Positions 31,875 through 39,912 of a DNA stretch of 64,000 nt are shown in pieces (positions within the stretch are counted from its first letter, which is position 1; the number at the start of each line of letters is the position of its first letter). Source of the stretch: Mycolicibacterium moriokaense (lineage in GTDB: Bacteria > Actinomycetota > Actinomycetes > Mycobacteriales > Mycobacteriaceae); NCBI RefSeq assembly GCF_003201655.1, contig NZ_QJJU01000013.1:62001-126000 (forward strand), written 5' to 3'. The position numbers were made by a program, and so were the translations under genes. The notes beneath the pieces were generated by a model. That model searched no databases, was not told the origin of the DNA, and saw only the letters and a list, made by a program, of their open reading frames with translations.

Positions 31875-32975
31875 ATGGAATCCTTTGTTCACCTGCGAAA
31901 AGGCCGCACACCCAAGCGTCTGCACGCCGATTTGGACGGACTGAAGGACGACGAGCTCGGGCGCGGCGGATTCACCGGCCGCACCGCGAACATCTATCGC
32001 CGAAACGACCCCACCGCCTACCGGTCGGCAGGTCCGCTGCGACCTGTCGACGTGCTCTCCAGCGAGCTCAAGCCATCCGACGCGACCGACGCGCACGGCG
32101 GACCGCTGCTGCTGTTCTCCAATGCCGACTGCCAGGTGTCGCTGTCCCGGCGCACCGAGGAGATGCCGTTCTTCGTGCGCTACGTCGACGGCGACCTTCT
32201 GAGCTTCGTGCACAAGGGCGCCGGGCTGCTGGAGACCGAGTTCGGACCGCTGCGCTACCGGGCGGGCGACTGGATGTACATCCCGAAGGCGTGCACCTGG
32301 CGGCAGGTGCCCGACGAAGAGTCGACGCTGTTGATGATCCAGGCCACCGACGAGTTCCGGGTACCACCACCCGGCTACATGGGACGGCACTTCCCGTTCG
32401 ACCCGTCCCAGGCCACGATCCCCGAGCCTGCGCCCATCGACGACGACGGTCGCGACGAATACGAGGTCCGGCTCATCCACCCATCCGTTCCTGGTGGCCC
32501 GACATCGCTTTACTACCAACATCATCCGCTCGACGTCGAGGGATGGCGCGGCGATAACTTCGCGTTCACCTTCAATATCGACGACTACAACGTGGTGACG
32601 TCCAACAGCGTGCACCTGCCGCCGACCGTGCACCTGTTCATGCAGGCGACCGGCATCTATGTGATGAACTTCCTGCCCAAACCGGCCGAGGGTGTGCCTG
32701 GCACCGAACGGACGCCGTGGTATCACCGCAACGTCGACTACGACGAGATCGCGTTCTTCCACGGCGGGTCCCTCTACGGCATTCCCATGCCGCCGGGGCT
32801 GATTTCGCATGCGCCGCAAGGGGTTCACCACGGCGCGCCGGAGAAGGCGCGGGAGCGGGCGCGGCGCAAGTTCGACGAGTACGACAAGGTCGACTGGTCG
32901 GTGATCGCCATCGACGCGCGGCGCAGGCTGGTGCCGTCGGCCGAAGTTCTCGCCAACGATTTGGGGCAGCACTGA
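31875..32975 (+). CDS. homogentisate 1,2-dioxygenase-like cupin protein
   Basis: A 366-residue bicupin distantly resembling homogentisate 1,2-dioxygenase. The late region has YHRNVDYDEIAFFHGG and SHAPQGVHHG, where HGD iron ligands (His, Glu, His) are expected; the Glu is one residue further from the His than in true HGD (HRN-x3-E), so the activity is uncertain. The ATG at 31875 is supported by GGAG seven bases before it; another ATG is at 31863. Its stop shares a base with the next start (TGATG). In context it would cleave an aromatic ring or act on a related metabolite before the hydrolase, CoA-transferase and lyase steps. Confidence 0.8.
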   Translation: MESFVHLRKGRTPKRLHADLDGLKDDELGRGGFTGRTANIYRRNDPTAYRSAGPLRPVDVLSSELKPSDATDAHGGPLLLFSNADCQVSLSRRTEEMPFFVRYVDGDLLSFVHKGAGLLETEFGPLRYRAGDWMYIPKACTWRQVPDEESTLLMIQATDEFRVPPPGYMGRHFPFDPSQATIPEPAPIDDDGRDEYEVRLIHPSVPGGPTSLYYQHHPLDVEGWRGDNFAFTFNIDDYNVVTSNSVHLPPTVHLFMQATGIYVMNFLPKPAEGVPGTERTPWYHRNVDYDEIAFFHGGSLYGIPMPPGLISHAPQGVHHGAPEKARERARRKFDEYDKVDWSVIAIDARRRLVPSAEVLANDLGQH

Positions 32976-34165
32976 TGACAACCACTGAGGCGCCGGTCAA
33001 ATACGAATACGACCGCATCCCGTATCTGATTGCCTACCAGAACATCTCCGGTGTCCGCGACGTCTACGGCGGTGTCTCCGAGCTGATCGTCCTGGAGAGC
33101 TACCTTCTCAAGCCGAAGACCAAGCCGTCGGACAAGGTGCTGGTGTTCATGCACCCCATCGGCGGCGGCGCCTACCTGCCGATGATCAACGCGCTGGCCC
33201 GTGCGGGCCATCACGTCATCTACTGCAACAGCCGCTTTCGCGGCACCGACTCGGCGCTGCTGATGGAGAAGGTCGTCGAGGACCTCGGTGAGTGCATCAA
33301 GGACGCCAAGAACCGGCTTGGCTACGACAAGGTGGTGCTCGCCGGCTGGAGCGGCGGCGGCTCGCTTTCGGTGTTCTACCAACAGCAGGCCAAGCATCCG
33401 ACGGTGACGGCCAGCCCCTCCGGCGACGGCCCCGACCTGACCAAACTGGGGCTCATCCCCGCCGACGGCATCATGATGCTGGCCGCACACATCAGCCGTC
33501 ACGGCACACTCACCGAGTGGTTAGACGCGTCCATCCTCGACGAGTCCGACCCGTCCAAGCGCGATCCTGAACTGGACCTGTACAACCCCGACAACCCCAA
33601 CCAGCCGCCCTACACCGAGGCATTCCTCAACCGCTATCGGGAAGCTCAGATAGCACGTAACCGGCGAATCACTGAGTGGGTCAAGGCGAAACTCGCCGGG
33701 CTCAAGGCCGACGGGCGACCCGACGACGAGTTCTCCTTCGTGGTGCACGGCACCATGGCCGACCCCCGCTGGCTGGACCCCGCCGTCGACCCGAACGAAC
33801 GCGCGCCGCGAACCACCTACCTGGGCGACCCGCAGGTGGTCAACATGGGCCCGTTCGGCCTGGCCCGGTTCTGCACGCTGCGCAGCTGGCTGTCGCAGTG
33901 GAGCTACGACGATGCCAACGGCGACGCCGTCAAAGCCGGTCCCGAAATCGACGTGCCCACCCTAGTGATCGGCAATCTGGCCGACAATGCATGTACGCCC
34001 AGCCATACCCGCCGACTCTTCGAAGCCGTCGGGCATCCTGATAAGGAGATGCACGAAATCCCCGGTGCCAACCACTACTACTCCGGGCCGGACCAGCGCG
34101 GCACGCTGCGCCAGGCCGTCGGTATCTGCACGGACTGGCTGAATCGGCACGGATTCTCCCAATGA
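32975..34165 (+). CDS. alpha/beta hydrolase
   Basis: A 396-residue alpha/beta hydrolase. The nucleophile is the Ser in VLAGWSGGGSLSVF, the acid is likely the Asp in VIGNLADNACTPSH, and the His is in IPGANHYYSGP. The N-terminal region LVFMHPIGGGAYLPMINALARAGHHVIYCNSRF is the oxyanion strand. No signal peptide is seen. Overlaps upstream and downstream neighbours by 1 and 4 bases, so it is part of a coupled operon with the HGD-like cupin and the CoA-transferase; C-C bond or ester hydrolysis of the ring-cleavage product is plausible but unproven. Confidence 0.82.
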   Translation: MTTTEAPVKYEYDRIPYLIAYQNISGVRDVYGGVSELIVLESYLLKPKTKPSDKVLVFMHPIGGGAYLPMINALARAGHHVIYCNSRFRGTDSALLMEKVVEDLGECIKDAKNRLGYDKVVLAGWSGGGSLSVFYQQQAKHPTVTASPSGDGPDLTKLGLIPADGIMMLAAHISRHGTLTEWLDASILDESDPSKRDPELDLYNPDNPNQPPYTEAFLNRYREAQIARNRRITEWVKAKLAGLKADGRPDDEFSFVVHGTMADPRWLDPAVDPNERAPRTTYLGDPQVVNMGPFGLARFCTLRSWLSQWSYDDANGDAVKAGPEIDVPTLVIGNLADNACTPSHTRRLFEAVGHPDKEMHEIPGANHYYSGPDQRGTLRQAVGICTDWLNRHGFSQ

Positions 34166-35367
34166 GTGTGACCGGCCCGCTGGACGGCATCCGCGTGATC
34201 GAGGTCGGCACGCTGATCTCGGGCCCGTTTGCCGGACGGCTGCTCGGCGACATGGGTGCCGAGGTGATCAAGGTGGAGCCGCCGGGGGCGCCCGACCCAC
34301 TGCGCACGTGGGGCCAGGCCGAGCTCGACGGCCATCACTTCTTCTGGACGGTGCACGCGCGCAACAAGAAAGCGGTGACGCTGAACCTGCGCGAGGACGC
34401 CGGGCGGGCGCTGTTTCTCGACCTTGTTGAGAAGTCAGACGTCATCGTGGAGAACTTCCGGCCAGGCACGCTGGAGAAGTGGAACCTCGGTTACGACGTG
34501 CTGCGCGAACGCAATCGCGGCATCATCCTGGTCCGCGTCTCCGGCTACGGCCAGACCGGACCAGAGGCGCACAAGGCGGGCTACGCGTCGGTGGCCGAGG
34601 CGGCCAGCGGGCTGCGGCATATGAACGGCTTTCCCGGCGGCCCGCCACCGCGACTCGCGTTGTCGCTCGGCGACAGCCTGGCAGGCATGTTCGCGGCGCA
34701 GGGCGCACTGGCCGCGCTCTACCGGCGCTCCGTGACCGGCGACGGGCAGGTGGTCGACGCAGCGCTCACCGAATCGTGTTTGGCCGTCCAGGAATCCACC
34801 ATTCCCGACTACGACATCGGGGGTGTGGTCAGGGGTCCTTCCGGCACCCGACTGGAGGGCATCGCACCGTCGAACATCTATCCGAGCGCCGACGGCAGCT
34901 GGGTGGTCATCGCCGCCAACCAGGACACGGTGTTCCGCAGGCTGTGCGGGGCGATGGGTCAACCAGAGTTGGCAACCGATGACCGCTTCGTCAATCACGT
35001 TGCCCGGGGCCGTAATCAGGACGAGCTGGACAAGATCATCGGCGACTGGGCCGCAGTGCGCCAGCCTGCCGACATCATTTCCACGCTGGGGGCCGCTGGG
35101 GTGATCAGCGGGCCGATCAACACCGTCGCAGAGGTGGTCGAGGATCCACAGCTGCAGTCGCGCGGGATGATCGCCGATCACTGGGACGAACGCATCGAAC
35201 GAAACGTCAAGGGCCCCGGCATAGTGCCGGTGCTTTCGGAAACACCGGGAACCATTCGCAACGCCGGTCCTGCCCGACCAGGACAACACAATGACGAGAT
35301 CTACCACGGACTACTCGGCAAGCCCGATGAAGAGATCGCTGCGCTGCGAGCGGAGGGCGTGATATGA
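34162..35367 (+). CDS. class III CoA-transferase (CaiB/BaiF family)
   Basis: A 401-residue family III CoA-transferase. It starts with the family hallmark PLDGIRVIEVGTLISGPFAGRLLGDMGAEVIKVEPPGAPDPLRTWG and carries VTLNLREDAGRALFLDLVEKSDVIVENFRPG. Where formyl-CoA transferase has its catalytic Asp, this protein seems to have Glu (ALTESCLAVQES); the alignment by eye is not certain. It would move CoA between carboxylic acids, giving an acyl-CoA for the lyase or dehydrogenase encoded next. ATGA overlaps on both sides show tight coupling. Confidence 0.9.
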   Translation: MSVTGPLDGIRVIEVGTLISGPFAGRLLGDMGAEVIKVEPPGAPDPLRTWGQAELDGHHFFWTVHARNKKAVTLNLREDAGRALFLDLVEKSDVIVENFRPGTLEKWNLGYDVLRERNRGIILVRVSGYGQTGPEAHKAGYASVAEAASGLRHMNGFPGGPPPRLALSLGDSLAGMFAAQGALAALYRRSVTGDGQVVDAALTESCLAVQESTIPDYDIGGVVRGPSGTRLEGIAPSNIYPSADGSWVVIAANQDTVFRRLCGAMGQPELATDDRFVNHVARGRNQDELDKIIGDWAAVRQPADIISTLGAAGVISGPINTVAEVVEDPQLQSRGMIADHWDERIERNVKGPGIVPVLSETPGTIRNAGPARPGQHNDEIYHGLLGKPDEEIAALRAEGVI

Positions 35368-36272
35368 CCGAACTACCGACACATGTGGATATTCGCGACG
35401 TCTCGCTGCGGGACGGGCTGCAGATCGAGGACCCAATCCCATTGTCCGCCAAGATCAAACTGCTCGCGGCCGTGGCCGCCACCGGCGTGCGGGAAATGGA
35501 GGCGACGGCCTTCGTCTCGCCGTCGAAGGTGCCCGCGCTGGCCGACGCGGCCGAACTGGCGGCCCAACTGCACCGGTTCGACCACATCGAGTTCTCCGCG
35601 TTGGTCGCCAGCCCCAACGGCGCCAAGCGCGCAATCGCGGCGGGCCTGCATTCGATCGAATACGTGGTGTCAGCAGCGGACGGTCACAGCAGGTCGAATG
35701 TCGGGCGCAGCACTGCGGAGGCGACCGCGCTTATCGCCGAGATCGTCGCGATCGCCCACGACAGCGGCGTCTCGGTCGAGGTGATCGTCGCCACCGCGTG
35801 GGACTGCCCGTTCGACGGCCCGACACCTCCGCAGCGCGTTCTCGACATCGTCACCGAGAGCGTCAACCGAGATGTCGACCGGCTGGCGATCGCCGACACC
35901 ATCGGCACCACCACCCCGCGGCGGGTCAGCGATCTGATCGCGATCGTCCGCCCGCTTATCGGGGACACTCCGCTTGGCGCGCACTTCCACAACACCCGCG
36001 GCGCAGGTCTTGCCAGTGCCTATGCGGCGGTGAGCGCCGGCGTCACCCGGCTGGACGCATCGGTCGGCGGCCTTGGCGGCTGCCCGTTCGCTCCTGGCGC
36101 CAGCGGCAACATCGCCACAGAGGATCTCGTCTACCTGTTGCGGGACAGCGGAATTCACGTCGATGTCGACCTGCAGGCCGCGATCGCTGCGGCCCGGGTG
36201 GCGCAGGACGTCGTCGGCCACGACCTGCCGAGTTCATTGCTGCGCGCGGGCGACCGCATTCTCGGCGAGTAG
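35364..36272 (+). CDS. hydroxymethylglutaryl-CoA lyase-like protein
   Basis: A 302-residue TIM-barrel lyase of the HMG-CoA lyase family. All key motifs are there: VSLRDGLQIED (Arg/Asp of the active site), GAHFHNTRGAGLASAYAAV (metal His pair) and GGLGGCPFAPGASGNIATEDLVYLL (the catalytic Cys loop). It should split a 3-hydroxy-3-methylglutaryl-CoA-like substrate into acetyl-CoA and a keto acid, at the end of leucine or branched-compound breakdown. It ends the group cupin-hydrolase-CoA transferase-lyase, and the next gene is a TetR regulator 5 bases after it. Confidence 0.9.
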   Translation: MTELPTHVDIRDVSLRDGLQIEDPIPLSAKIKLLAAVAATGVREMEATAFVSPSKVPALADAAELAAQLHRFDHIEFSALVASPNGAKRAIAAGLHSIEYVVSAADGHSRSNVGRSTAEATALIAEIVAIAHDSGVSVEVIVATAWDCPFDGPTPPQRVLDIVTESVNRDVDRLAIADTIGTTTPRRVSDLIAIVRPLIGDTPLGAHFHNTRGAGLASAYAAVSAGVTRLDASVGGLGGCPFAPGASGNIATEDLVYLLRDSGIHVDVDLQAAIAAARVAQDVVGHDLPSSLLRAGDRILGE

Positions 36273-36277
36273 ACCAC

Positions 36278-36889
36278 ATGCCAGCCGAAACGCTCAGCGC
36301 CAAAGGTCGCCAGACCCGGCAGGCCATCGAGCTGGCGGCCCGCAAGCTATTCGCCGAACGCGGGTTTCACGGCACCACGCTGGCGGACATCACGTCGGCG
36401 GCCGGCAAGTCACCCGCGGTGTTCTACCGCTACTTCGCCGACAAGGAGGACCTGCTGGCCGCGCTGGCCGAGTCGTTCCTGCACGAAGTCGTCACACCGC
36501 CGGGGCGCAGCCTTCACCTCCCGGACTCACCCGATGACGACGCGTTCTTCACATCCGTCGTCACCGGCTATTGGAACATGTTCAAACAGAACATCGGCAT
36601 CATGATCGCCGTCGCGCAGTTGGCCGCGACCCAACCGCGATTCGCCGCTGTGCAGAACGAATTCCGGCGGTTCGGAATGGACATCGTCGCCGCATCGGTG
36701 CGCAGGGCCCAGGAGCAGGGATTCGGCGATGAGCTTCATCCCGAGCACACCGCGGCGGCTATCGCGCTGCTGTTCGAGAACTTCACCACCGTCTTCGTCG
36801 GCACCTCCGGCCTCGGCGTCGAGATCAGCGATGAGGACGCCATCGCCACGCTGTCAAGGATTTGGAAGAAAACGCTGTACGGGTTCTGA
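36278..36889 (+). CDS. TetR-family transcriptional regulator
   Basis: A 203-residue TetR regulator. The DNA-binding domain is RQAIELAARKLFAERGFHGTTLADITSAAGKSPAVFYRYFADKEDLLAALAESF. It is embedded in the same direction between the lyase and the acyl-CoA dehydrogenase genes, so it is probably autoregulated with the catabolic genes and senses an acyl-CoA. Start chosen at the ATG right after the lyase stop, since it gives the normal family N-terminus. Confidence 0.9.
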   Translation: MPAETLSAKGRQTRQAIELAARKLFAERGFHGTTLADITSAAGKSPAVFYRYFADKEDLLAALAESFLHEVVTPPGRSLHLPDSPDDDAFFTSVVTGYWNMFKQNIGIMIAVAQLAATQPRFAAVQNEFRRFGMDIVAASVRRAQEQGFGDELHPEHTAAAIALLFENFTTVFVGTSGLGVEISDEDAIATLSRIWKKTLYGF

Positions 36890-36903
36890 TCAAAGGAGAT
36901 CAC

Positions 36904-38142
36904 GTGGATTTCACCCTCCCCGACCATCTTCCGGGAGTGCTCGCCGAGATGGACGCGTTCATCGAGGCCGAGATCAAGCCGCTTGAGCGCGAACACATGC
37001 AGTACTTCGACCAGCGTCGCGAATACGCGCGCACGGACTGGGAGCACGACGGCATCCCGCGGCGCGAATGGGAGGACCTTCTCGGCGAGATGCGCAAGCG
37101 CGCCGACAAAGCCGGCTGGCTGCGCTACGGCCTGCCGTCGCAGTTCGGAGGTCGCGACGGCACCAACATCGACATGGCCGTCATCCGGGAACATCTGGCG
37201 CACAAGGGGCTCGGACTGCACAACGACCTGCAGGACGAGTCGTCGATAGTCGGCAACTTCCCGCAGGTCATCATGATGGACCGGTTCGGCACCGACGCAC
37301 AGAAGGCCGAATGGACAGAGGCGCTGATCACCGGCGAACGTTCGATGGCGTTCGGGCTGACCGAACCGAAACACGGATCGGACGCCACCTGGCTCGAGAC
37401 GCGGGCCGAACCCGACGGCGACGGCTGGGTCATCAACGGCGCCAAGCGGTTCAACACCGGCGTGCATCGCGCCACACACGACCTGGTGTTCGCGCGGACC
37501 TCCGGAGAGCCGGGCCAGGCCCGCGGCATCACCGCGTTCCTGGTGCCGACCGACACGCCTGGCTTTACCGTGCCGTACTACTGGTGGACGTTCAACATGC
37601 CGACCGACCACGGCGAAGTTGAGCTCAAGGACGCGCGCGTGCCCGGTGACGCGGTGCTCGGCGAGGTGGACCGCGGCCTGGAGGTTGGCCAAACCTTCCT
37701 GCACGAGAACAGGATTCGTCAGGCGGCCAGCAGCCTGGGCGCCGCGCAGTACTGCATCGACCGCGCGGTTGCCTACGCCAACGAACGCACGGTCTTCGGC
37801 AAGCCGCTGGCGGTCAACCAGGCCGTGCAGTGGCCGCTGGTGGAGCTGCAGACCGAGGCCCAGATGGTGCGTCTCCTCGTCAGGTACGCGGCCACCCAGC
37901 TCGACGCCAATCACCACATGGAGGTCTCCGACAAGGTGTCGATGGCCAACTACCGTGCCAACCGGCTGGTGTGCGAGGCCGCCGACCGCGCCATGCAGGT
38001 ATTCGGCGGCGTCGGCTACAGCCGCCACGAGCCGTTCGAGCACATCTACCGACACCACCGCCGCTACCGCATCACCGAGGGCGCCGAGGAGATCCAGATC
38101 CGCCGGGTGGCCCAGCGCCTCTTCGGGTTCGGCAAGCGTTGA
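36904..38142 (+). CDS. acyl-CoA dehydrogenase, ACAD10/11- or LvaC-like
   Basis: A 412-residue acyl-CoA dehydrogenase-fold enzyme with SMAFGLTEPKHGSDATWLETRA (flavin contact) and YRITEGAEEIQIRRVAQRLFGFGKR at the end. The GTG start has a strong ribosome site (AAAGGAG) seven bases upstream. The gene directly overlaps an APH-like kinase gene, which in turn overlaps a DUF6285 gene. This trio is the arrangement I recall from the Pseudomonas levulinate operon (LvaC, LvaA, LvaB) and from the human ACAD10/11 fusions, where the kinase phosphorylates a 4-hydroxyacyl-CoA and the ACAD-like enzyme eliminates phosphate. An ordinary acyl-CoA dehydrogenase role remains possible. Confidence 0.88.
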   Translation: MDFTLPDHLPGVLAEMDAFIEAEIKPLEREHMQYFDQRREYARTDWEHDGIPRREWEDLLGEMRKRADKAGWLRYGLPSQFGGRDGTNIDMAVIREHLAHKGLGLHNDLQDESSIVGNFPQVIMMDRFGTDAQKAEWTEALITGERSMAFGLTEPKHGSDATWLETRAEPDGDGWVINGAKRFNTGVHRATHDLVFARTSGEPGQARGITAFLVPTDTPGFTVPYYWWTFNMPTDHGEVELKDARVPGDAVLGEVDRGLEVGQTFLHENRIRQAASSLGAAQYCIDRAVAYANERTVFGKPLAVNQAVQWPLVELQTEAQMVRLLVRYAATQLDANHHMEVSDKVSMANYRANRLVCEAADRAMQVFGGVGYSRHEPFEHIYRHHRRYRITEGAEEIQIRRVAQRLFGFGKR

Positions 38143-39110
38143 GCGAGGTGTTGGCCGCAGCGTTGGCCACGGTGCTGCAGCCGGTGCTCGGCAGCGCCCT
38201 CACCGTCGAGAACCTGCGCGCGCTCACCGGCGGCGCGAGCCGCACCACGTGGGCGTTCGACGCCATCGCCGATCAACGCGTTGCCCTGATTCTGCGCACC
38301 GGGCCGCCCGACGACGTGCACGCAGGGATGGAGCTCGAGGCCGCGGTCCAGCGGCGCGCCGCGGCGGCGGGCGCCCCCGTCCCCCACATCCTGGCGGCGG
38401 ACAACTCCCCTGCGGCACTGGGCAATCCATATCTCATCTGCAATGCGATCGACGGCGAGACGATCGTCAGGAAAATCCAGCGCGCCCTCGACGATGCCAG
38501 CCGCGAACGGCTGCTGCAGCAATGCGCGCAGGCGCTGGCGGCCATCCATCGCGCCGACCCGGACGGGGTGGGTCTGACCGACGTCGACCAGCTGACCGAG
38601 TGGCGGCAACGCCTCGACGACATGGGCGACACCACGGCCACCTTCGAGTGGGCGTTCCGCTGGCTGGACGGACACCGGCCCGCGTCGTCGCCGCCACGAC
38701 TGGTGCACGGGGATTTCCGGATGGGAAACGTGATCGTCGACGAATCCGGGCTGGCGGCAGTGCTGGACTGGGAACTGGTGCATATCGGCGAGGTGTACGA
38801 GGACCTGGCCTGGTTCTGCATCCGGGCCTGGCGCTTCGGCGCGGCCGAGCATCTCGGCGCTGGCGGGCTCGGCAGTGTCGAGAGCTTCCTGTCGGCCTAC
38901 GAAGAAGCCGCGGGCGAACCCCTCGACCGCGACGCGTTTCGGTGGTGGCTGACGCTGGCCACGCTGCGGTGGGGCGTCATCTGCCGGTTCCAGGCCGAGC
39001 GGCATCTGTCCGGCCAGAACCCGTCGGTCGAACTGGCGGCGATCGGCCGTCGAGTCAGCGAAACAGAGTGGGACGTGCTGGATCTGCTGGAGGGAGGCGG
39101 ACCGAAATGA
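38139..39110 (+). CDS. APH-fold phosphotransferase, LvaA-like
   Basis: A 323-residue aminoglycoside-phosphotransferase-fold kinase. It has the nucleotide-binding N-lobe (LRALTGGASRTTWAFD...VALILRTGPPD), the catalytic loop LVHGDFRMGNVIVDESG and the metal-binding motif VLDWELVHIGEVYEDLAWF. The start is a TTG overlapping the dehydrogenase stop (TTGA); a GTG three codons on is the alternative. With its neighbours it forms a probable LvaC-LvaA-LvaB-type module, so I infer the substrate to be the hydroxyl of a hydroxyacyl-CoA rather than an antibiotic. No resistance role is suggested by the context. Confidence 0.88.
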   Translation: MSEVLAAALATVLQPVLGSALTVENLRALTGGASRTTWAFDAIADQRVALILRTGPPDDVHAGMELEAAVQRRAAAAGAPVPHILAADNSPAALGNPYLICNAIDGETIVRKIQRALDDASRERLLQQCAQALAAIHRADPDGVGLTDVDQLTEWRQRLDDMGDTTATFEWAFRWLDGHRPASSPPRLVHGDFRMGNVIVDESGLAAVLDWELVHIGEVYEDLAWFCIRAWRFGAAEHLGAGGLGSVESFLSAYEEAAGEPLDRDAFRWWLTLATLRWGVICRFQAERHLSGQNPSVELAAIGRRVSETEWDVLDLLEGGGPK

Positions 39111-39445
39111 GCTGGATGTACGGACGGCCGACAGCGGCCGAACTCGTCGCGGCCGTCGCCGACTTCCTCGACAACGACGTGCGGTCCTCGACCGAAGGCC
39201 AGGTCAACTTCCACGCCCGCGTAGCCGCCAATGTGCTGCGCATCGTCGAGCGGGAACTCATCGACGACTCAGCCGATGAGATCACCGAACGGCTGGCCGA
39301 TCTCGGATTCGCCGACGAAACACAACTGGCAGCGGCCATCCGCGCCGGAACACTGGACGGCCGCGCGGTCGATGTGCTGCCGACGCTGCGCGCGCTGGTC
39401 CGCCAGCGGCTTGCCGTCGCCCACCCAGGCTACGACGAGCCGTAA
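39107..39445 (+). CDS. DUF6285-type small protein, LvaB-like partner of the kinase
   Basis: A 112-residue mostly helical protein (RPTAAELVAAVADFLDNDVRSSTEGQVNFHARVAANVLRIVERELIDD). Small proteins of this type sit next to APH-like kinases in acyl-CoA gene clusters, and the Pseudomonas LvaB protein, which stimulates its kinase LvaA, appears to be of the same kind. The ATG overlaps the kinase stop (ATGA), and the 3' end overlaps the convergent MarR gene by 16 bases. Family assignment is from memory of the pattern. Confidence 0.75.
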   Translation: MSWMYGRPTAAELVAAVADFLDNDVRSSTEGQVNFHARVAANVLRIVERELIDDSADEITERLADLGFADETQLAAAIRAGTLDGRAVDVLPTLRALVRQRLAVAHPGYDEP

Positions 39446-39861
39446 CCGGACAACTCCTGCAGCACCCGCAGGAACACGGCGCGATCGGAGGCGGAAAGCG
39501 TTCCGAGCCAGCGCTCCTCACCGCGCTGGATCTCCGCCTGCGTGGCTTCCTTCACCGTGCGCCCCTCGTTGGTGATCGCCAGTAGCCGAGCCCGCCGGTC
39601 CTCGGGGTCGGCCACGCGTTCGATCAGACCGCTCCGCTGGAGCTCGTCGAGGATGGCGATGATGCGCGTCTTGTCCGCGCCGATCGCTTCCGCGAGTGCG
39701 GCCTGTGTGCGGATCGCCGACCGGTCGAGGGCGAGCAGCACGCTGTAGCCCCACATCGACACGCCATGTGCCTCCAGCACCGGAAGTTCGGCGGCGATCA
39801 TTTCGCGGATCAGCGGCGCGAGCATGGCGGCGAGGTCGGGCCGCTTGCGCCGGGAGGTCAC
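39430..39861 (-). CDS. MarR-family transcriptional regulator
   Basis: A 143-residue winged-helix regulator. The DNA-binding part is RSAIRTQAALAEAIGADKTRIIAILDELQRSGLIERVADPEDRRARLLAITNEG, with the DxR wing DPEDRRARLL intact. It starts at a GTG and is divergent from the mycothiol-type gene at 39913, with a 24-base palindrome in between, probably its operator. It converges with and overlaps the DUF6285 gene. Confidence 0.9.
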   Translation of the reverse strand: MTSRRKRPDLAAMLAPLIREMIAAELPVLEAHGVSMWGYSVLLALDRSAIRTQAALAEAIGADKTRIIAILDELQRSGLIERVADPEDRRARLLAITNEGRTVKEATQAEIQRGEERWLGTLSASDRAVFLRVLQELSGYGSS

Positions 39862-39883
39862 ACCGGGATACTAAACATTGACC

Positions 39884-39907
39884 GATCGTATGCGGTTGCA
39901 TATGATC
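39884..39907. promoter_or_regulatory. probable MarR operator between divergent genes
   Basis: GATCGTATGC and GCATATGATC are 10-base arms with one mismatch and a 4-base centre, located exactly between the divergent MarR gene and the gene at 39913 (it ends 6 bases before that start). Position and symmetry fit a MarR dimer site repressing both genes. Confidence 0.7.
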
Positions 39908-39912
39908 TATGA

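Noticed and set aside
38139..39110. Aminoglycoside resistance gene
   Set aside because: The fold is shared, but the gene is translationally coupled to an acyl-CoA dehydrogenase and a DUF6285 gene, which points to acyl-CoA metabolism.
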